This document shows, in pieces, positions 61,047 through 64,000 of a DNA stretch of 64,000 bases. The notes under the pieces are model-generated. The model was not told the DNA's origin, made no database searches, and worked only from the letters and a program-made list of their open reading frames with translations. The stretch is from contig NC_052133.2 in NCBI RefSeq assembly GCF_016086655.4, positions 13,166,301-13,230,300 of the forward strand. The letters run 5' to 3'. A program made the translations under genes and the position numbers. This DNA is from Lepeophtheirus salmonis. Taxonomy: Eukaryota; Arthropoda; Copepoda; Siphonostomatoida; Caligidae. Position 1 is the first letter of the stretch; each line of letters opens with the position of its first letter.

Positions 61047-61163
61047 TTAAGAGAGCTCAGACACACATCTATTTATAGTAGTAATTGTGTTGAAATTCAA
61101 TAGTTAATTAATAAATGTTGAAGTTTTAAATTCAAAGTGTTTAGATTTTAATGGACCACTCTG
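60855..61163 (+). mobile_element. Truncated Tc1/mariner-like element (copy D), right part
   Basis: The right end, inverse, reads CAGAGTGGTCCATTAAAATC (end at 61163) and is followed by TA. This is the cleanest version of the terminal repeat of copies A-C. The left part is missing; the sequence starts near the third catalytic block. Confidence 0.75.
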
Positions 61164-61169
61164 TATAGT

Positions 61170-62690
61170 AATTAAATATGTGGTAAGATATTGGGGACAG
61201 ATAAAGTTTCCTATAAGATAATGGTAATGGAACCGGAGGTTCAACAATCTAGATTTGAAAACTGTCAAATCCTGGTGAGCCTTTATTTAAAAAAAAAAAA
61301 CAACAACAACAATTTACTTGTTGAATACTGATAATCTGCAAGTTATTAGTTTTCCTATTATTTATTATTTTTTGTTTTGAAAAATCAAACCTATTCGTGA
61401 GTAAGGATCATTATAGTTAGAAGGTCTAAAATATATTTATTACTGTTGTTAAATAGTCGATTAAAGTTACCAACATATACTTTTTATATATAAAACATTT
61501 CGACAATTTTCATATTCTATTAATCATCCAGAGGACTAGGAGTCCTTTTAACTATGCATGGAATGGTGTACGGAAATTGATTATGTAATAACGTCCATTT
61601 TTATGGAGGAATTATGCAACAGTTGCTTTTGATGAAATCCATCAATATTTATTCTACTTTGTATGATGAGTTAAAAGAAAAACATACAGTGGGTGAGGTA
61701 GTATAGGTGTGAACGAACATGGACTCAGACTTGGGTAATTTTGATTAAGAGTTGTCTTGAAATAGTTGTGATTTGGACACAGTATCGTATAAATACTCTT
61801 GTCTTTATTGATACATTCGATTGCACATTTCAGTTCAATTTAAAGTGATTGTACAATAAATAGATAATGGACTGGTGCTATATTTGTCCAATAAAGTTTC
61901 TGTTTTATCAACCTGGCTCATAATTTACAATTCAATTATTGAGATATACGATCTTTTTATTAGATAGATAAAGGAGTTTTCGCAAATGGGAGAGAAGGGA
62001 AAACCAACATTTAAAATACAATACAGTTAAAAGACACATAAGGCACGTAAAATTGATGAGGGGTCAAAACCTTCCTATAGAGTTAGCACTAACCATACGT
62101 ACCGCAAGTAAAATTAAATAATTACATGGAGTGTGCAATAATTTTTTTAGAGTATTTTCTGTAGTAAATAAATATATTATGTACATATATATACATTTAT
62201 TCAATAAATTAATTAATTGATGTAATTAAACAGTAGGAAAGAAATTTACAATAATAATTAGTTTACTAATTAACAAAGTTGTAGCCATATTTTAATTCTA
62301 AATGATGAATTGGATTAAATGAATTGATAGAGTTTTAATATTCATATTTTTGAATAAATAAAACTTAATTCAATTATTAAAAAAATGAAGTTACGTATTC
62401 AAAAGTCATTGTATTATATTAAGAAAGTAAATTTGAAAATTCGATGAAGAAGTCTTTAATTTACTTGTTAGGTTTCTTATAGTTTTGCACGAGATCCATT
62501 GGAGGTATGAATTAACAGTCCAATAAATACAACTCCAAGGATTCGAGCCCCTTAAGTTCCCACATATTGAAAACTGTTAAGTACTTTTTGGACAAGATAT
62601 AAGAAGCGACAAAATCATCGTTATTATCTTTCTTTTCAGATTTCAGATTGCTCTAACTGTACTGATCTTTACAATTTTCCTTTCTTACGT
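61170..62690. other. AT-rich intergenic DNA
   Basis: An ACA/ACAACA run near 61300. No gene or repeat end supported. Confidence 0.5.
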
Positions 62691-62700
62691 CTCTCATTTC

Positions 62701-62853
62701 CTAGTGTTCTCCCACGATCCGATATTTGAGTCCCTCCTCAAATTCTCCCAGTAGTTTGGCTGTCCACAGCCAATCACCTCTTCTTCTAACACATTTTGGA
62801 TCATAACAAAGTGGAATAACTGCTTTTTGTTTAATCTTAGCATGTTTATCCAT
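62701..62853 (-). CDS. Intact 50-codon ORF in good Kozak context
   Basis: The ATG at 62853 (AGGATGG) opens MDKHAKIKQKAVIPLCYDP, KCVRRRGDWLWTAKLLGEF and EEGLKYRIVGEH, then TAG at 62701. The frame is open a further ten codons upstream to TGA. W-, C- and R-rich, charged composition is quite unlike the background. It may be a small protein, a first exon (GTAAGA donor-like word lies 15 bp after the stop) or a decayed transposon piece. No family recognised. Confidence 0.35.
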   Translation of the reverse strand: MDKHAKIKQKAVIPLCYDPKCVRRRGDWLWTAKLLGEFEEGLKYRIVGEH

Positions 62854-62859
62854 CCTTGT

Positions 62860-64000
62860 CCCTATTCCAATATGAATAATCCATCATGTCGAATGATAAT
62901 TAATTAAGTGATACCGAAGAAGTGATTAGAACTTCTTTTGTATTAATTCCTGTCGTGTTTGTTTATTATTTAATTTTTTTTTAAGTCCTACGATGGTTAT
63001 AATCTGAACCACATTTGAACGACATGCAACTGTGTTGGTTTTATATAATAATTATTAATGAATATAATTTAAAAAAAAAATATTTTCTTCAAAATAAAAC
63101 TAATTAAGTAACATGTTGGACATAATATATATATCCTACAAACAATTGTATGGCACAATTAAAAGGTAGAATGATAAACTGGTACTAGAACCTATTCTTA
63201 TAATTTCACCGATGTCGTAACTCCTCAAATTTCTAACTTTTATTTATTTACTAAATAAATATAAGCATCAAACTTTGTTGTACAAAAGAAAATTAACATT
63301 TATAAAATTACTTAAAATATGTAGCATAATCTAGACCAATTTAGTAAAAAAGACAAACATTCGCTATATAAGGGTAAAATTTCAAAATAAAATTAGATAA
63401 CTCTTGTTAAAAGACACAAGATACGATATGAGATGAGGTTATCAAGCATTTTTATATTTAGAGTAACTATTTAACTATAGCAAAGAAGCTAAATGAAGTT
63501 TCTACAAAAGAAGCCGAGATTGTGTCAAATTTCTAACCTTAACATAAAAAGCAAAAATAAAAAGTACATTTGATTAAAAAGTAAAACACATTTTTTACCT
63601 AGTCCCGATCCCAAACAAACACCTCATGAACGCCCCTGTAAGTGGCGCTAACTACATTTTTGTTTTATATTTTCAATCGAAAAAGTATCGAAGAACACCC
63701 AAATACTAATATCTATTTTTGTAACGGAACTGGTTGTAAAATATTGATATAACGGCAACGTTAGAGCGGATATAAGATTTGAGACTCTCTGTTGAAATCC
63801 AGTGATAGCGAATTATCAGTAGAAATAACTCTTTTGACTCGCTAATGTCTTCTTTTCTTTATGGTTCGGCCTCATTGATATTTTATGATAATCGACCTAT
63901 CAAATTTATGAACCTTACTTACTAAACCTTTCATCTCATCATGGTGTTAAAAATTAAGATGGACAAAAATAAACCCTCTCTCTAAATTTTTTTTCACTAC
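62860..64000. other. AT-rich DNA with an A/T-array element end
   Basis: CACCTCATGAACGCCCCTG (to 63638) resembles the right end of the A/T-array family (GCGGACGCCCCTG). The A-rich stretch to its left may be the array. Nothing else supported. Confidence 0.4.

Noticed and set aside
1..64000. CRISPR arrays, operons, bacterial promoters or terminators
   Set aside because: No regularly spaced repeats with unique spacers, and all signs are of eukaryotic nuclear DNA.

Overview
The window looks like animal (arthropod) nuclear DNA: strongly AT-rich, no long uninterrupted ORF, no operon layout or bacterial ribosome-binding sites, but many decayed class II transposons, A/T arrays and short coding-like segments next to splice signals. 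The Tc1/mariner families (one 1.28 kb element with a TA target duplication, plus several internally deleted relatives) resemble transposases I associate with the salmon louse Lepeophtheirus salmonis or a related copepod. That attribution is inference from family resemblance, not a search result.

Layout. 1-7.8 kb: a deleted Tc1-like element (1205-2018), two copies of a dispersed module with splice-like signals (2.7-3.3 and 5.96-6.65 kb), and a hAT-like end (4317). 7.8-10.1 kb: a decayed mariner-like remnant, then the best-preserved transposon (8807-10085), whose transposase has two frameshifts and two stops. 10.1-18.7 kb: AT-rich DNA with two A/T-array elements and further module copies (13.69-14.09 kb). 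18.7-25 kb: a second deleted Tc1-like element (18691-19495), a coding-like segment with AATAAA (19611-19744), module copies, and a small inverted-repeat family with a perfect 23-bp hairpin and a 96-bp direct duplication. 26.4-29 kb: a 130-bp MITE, a mariner pseudogene, an A/T-array element and another small inverted-repeat element. 31-34 kb: exon-like segments and two copies of an invertebrate-type dispersed repeat. 41-47.5 kb: two more mariner-like pseudogenes, an A/T-array element and a possible hAT remnant. 48.7-49.5 kb: a 221-bp inverted repeat built from a pogo/Tigger-type helix-turn-helix coding fragment, plus a pogo-like terminus. 53-55.5 kb: a truncated Tc1-like element and the end of a non-LTR retrotransposon RNase H region. 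58-63 kb: more module sequence, a phase-consistent three-exon host-gene candidate that runs into a Tc1-like fragment (60129-61163), and an intact 50-codon ORF in good Kozak context (62701-62853).

No host gene could be named. Splice-based models are low-confidence proposals. The most distinctive signal is the dispersed module with a conserved GTAAGT-type donor and polypyrimidine-AG acceptor about 95-123 bp apart in at least six copies on both strands. It could be a fragmented intron-bearing gene family or a transposon that carries an intron.
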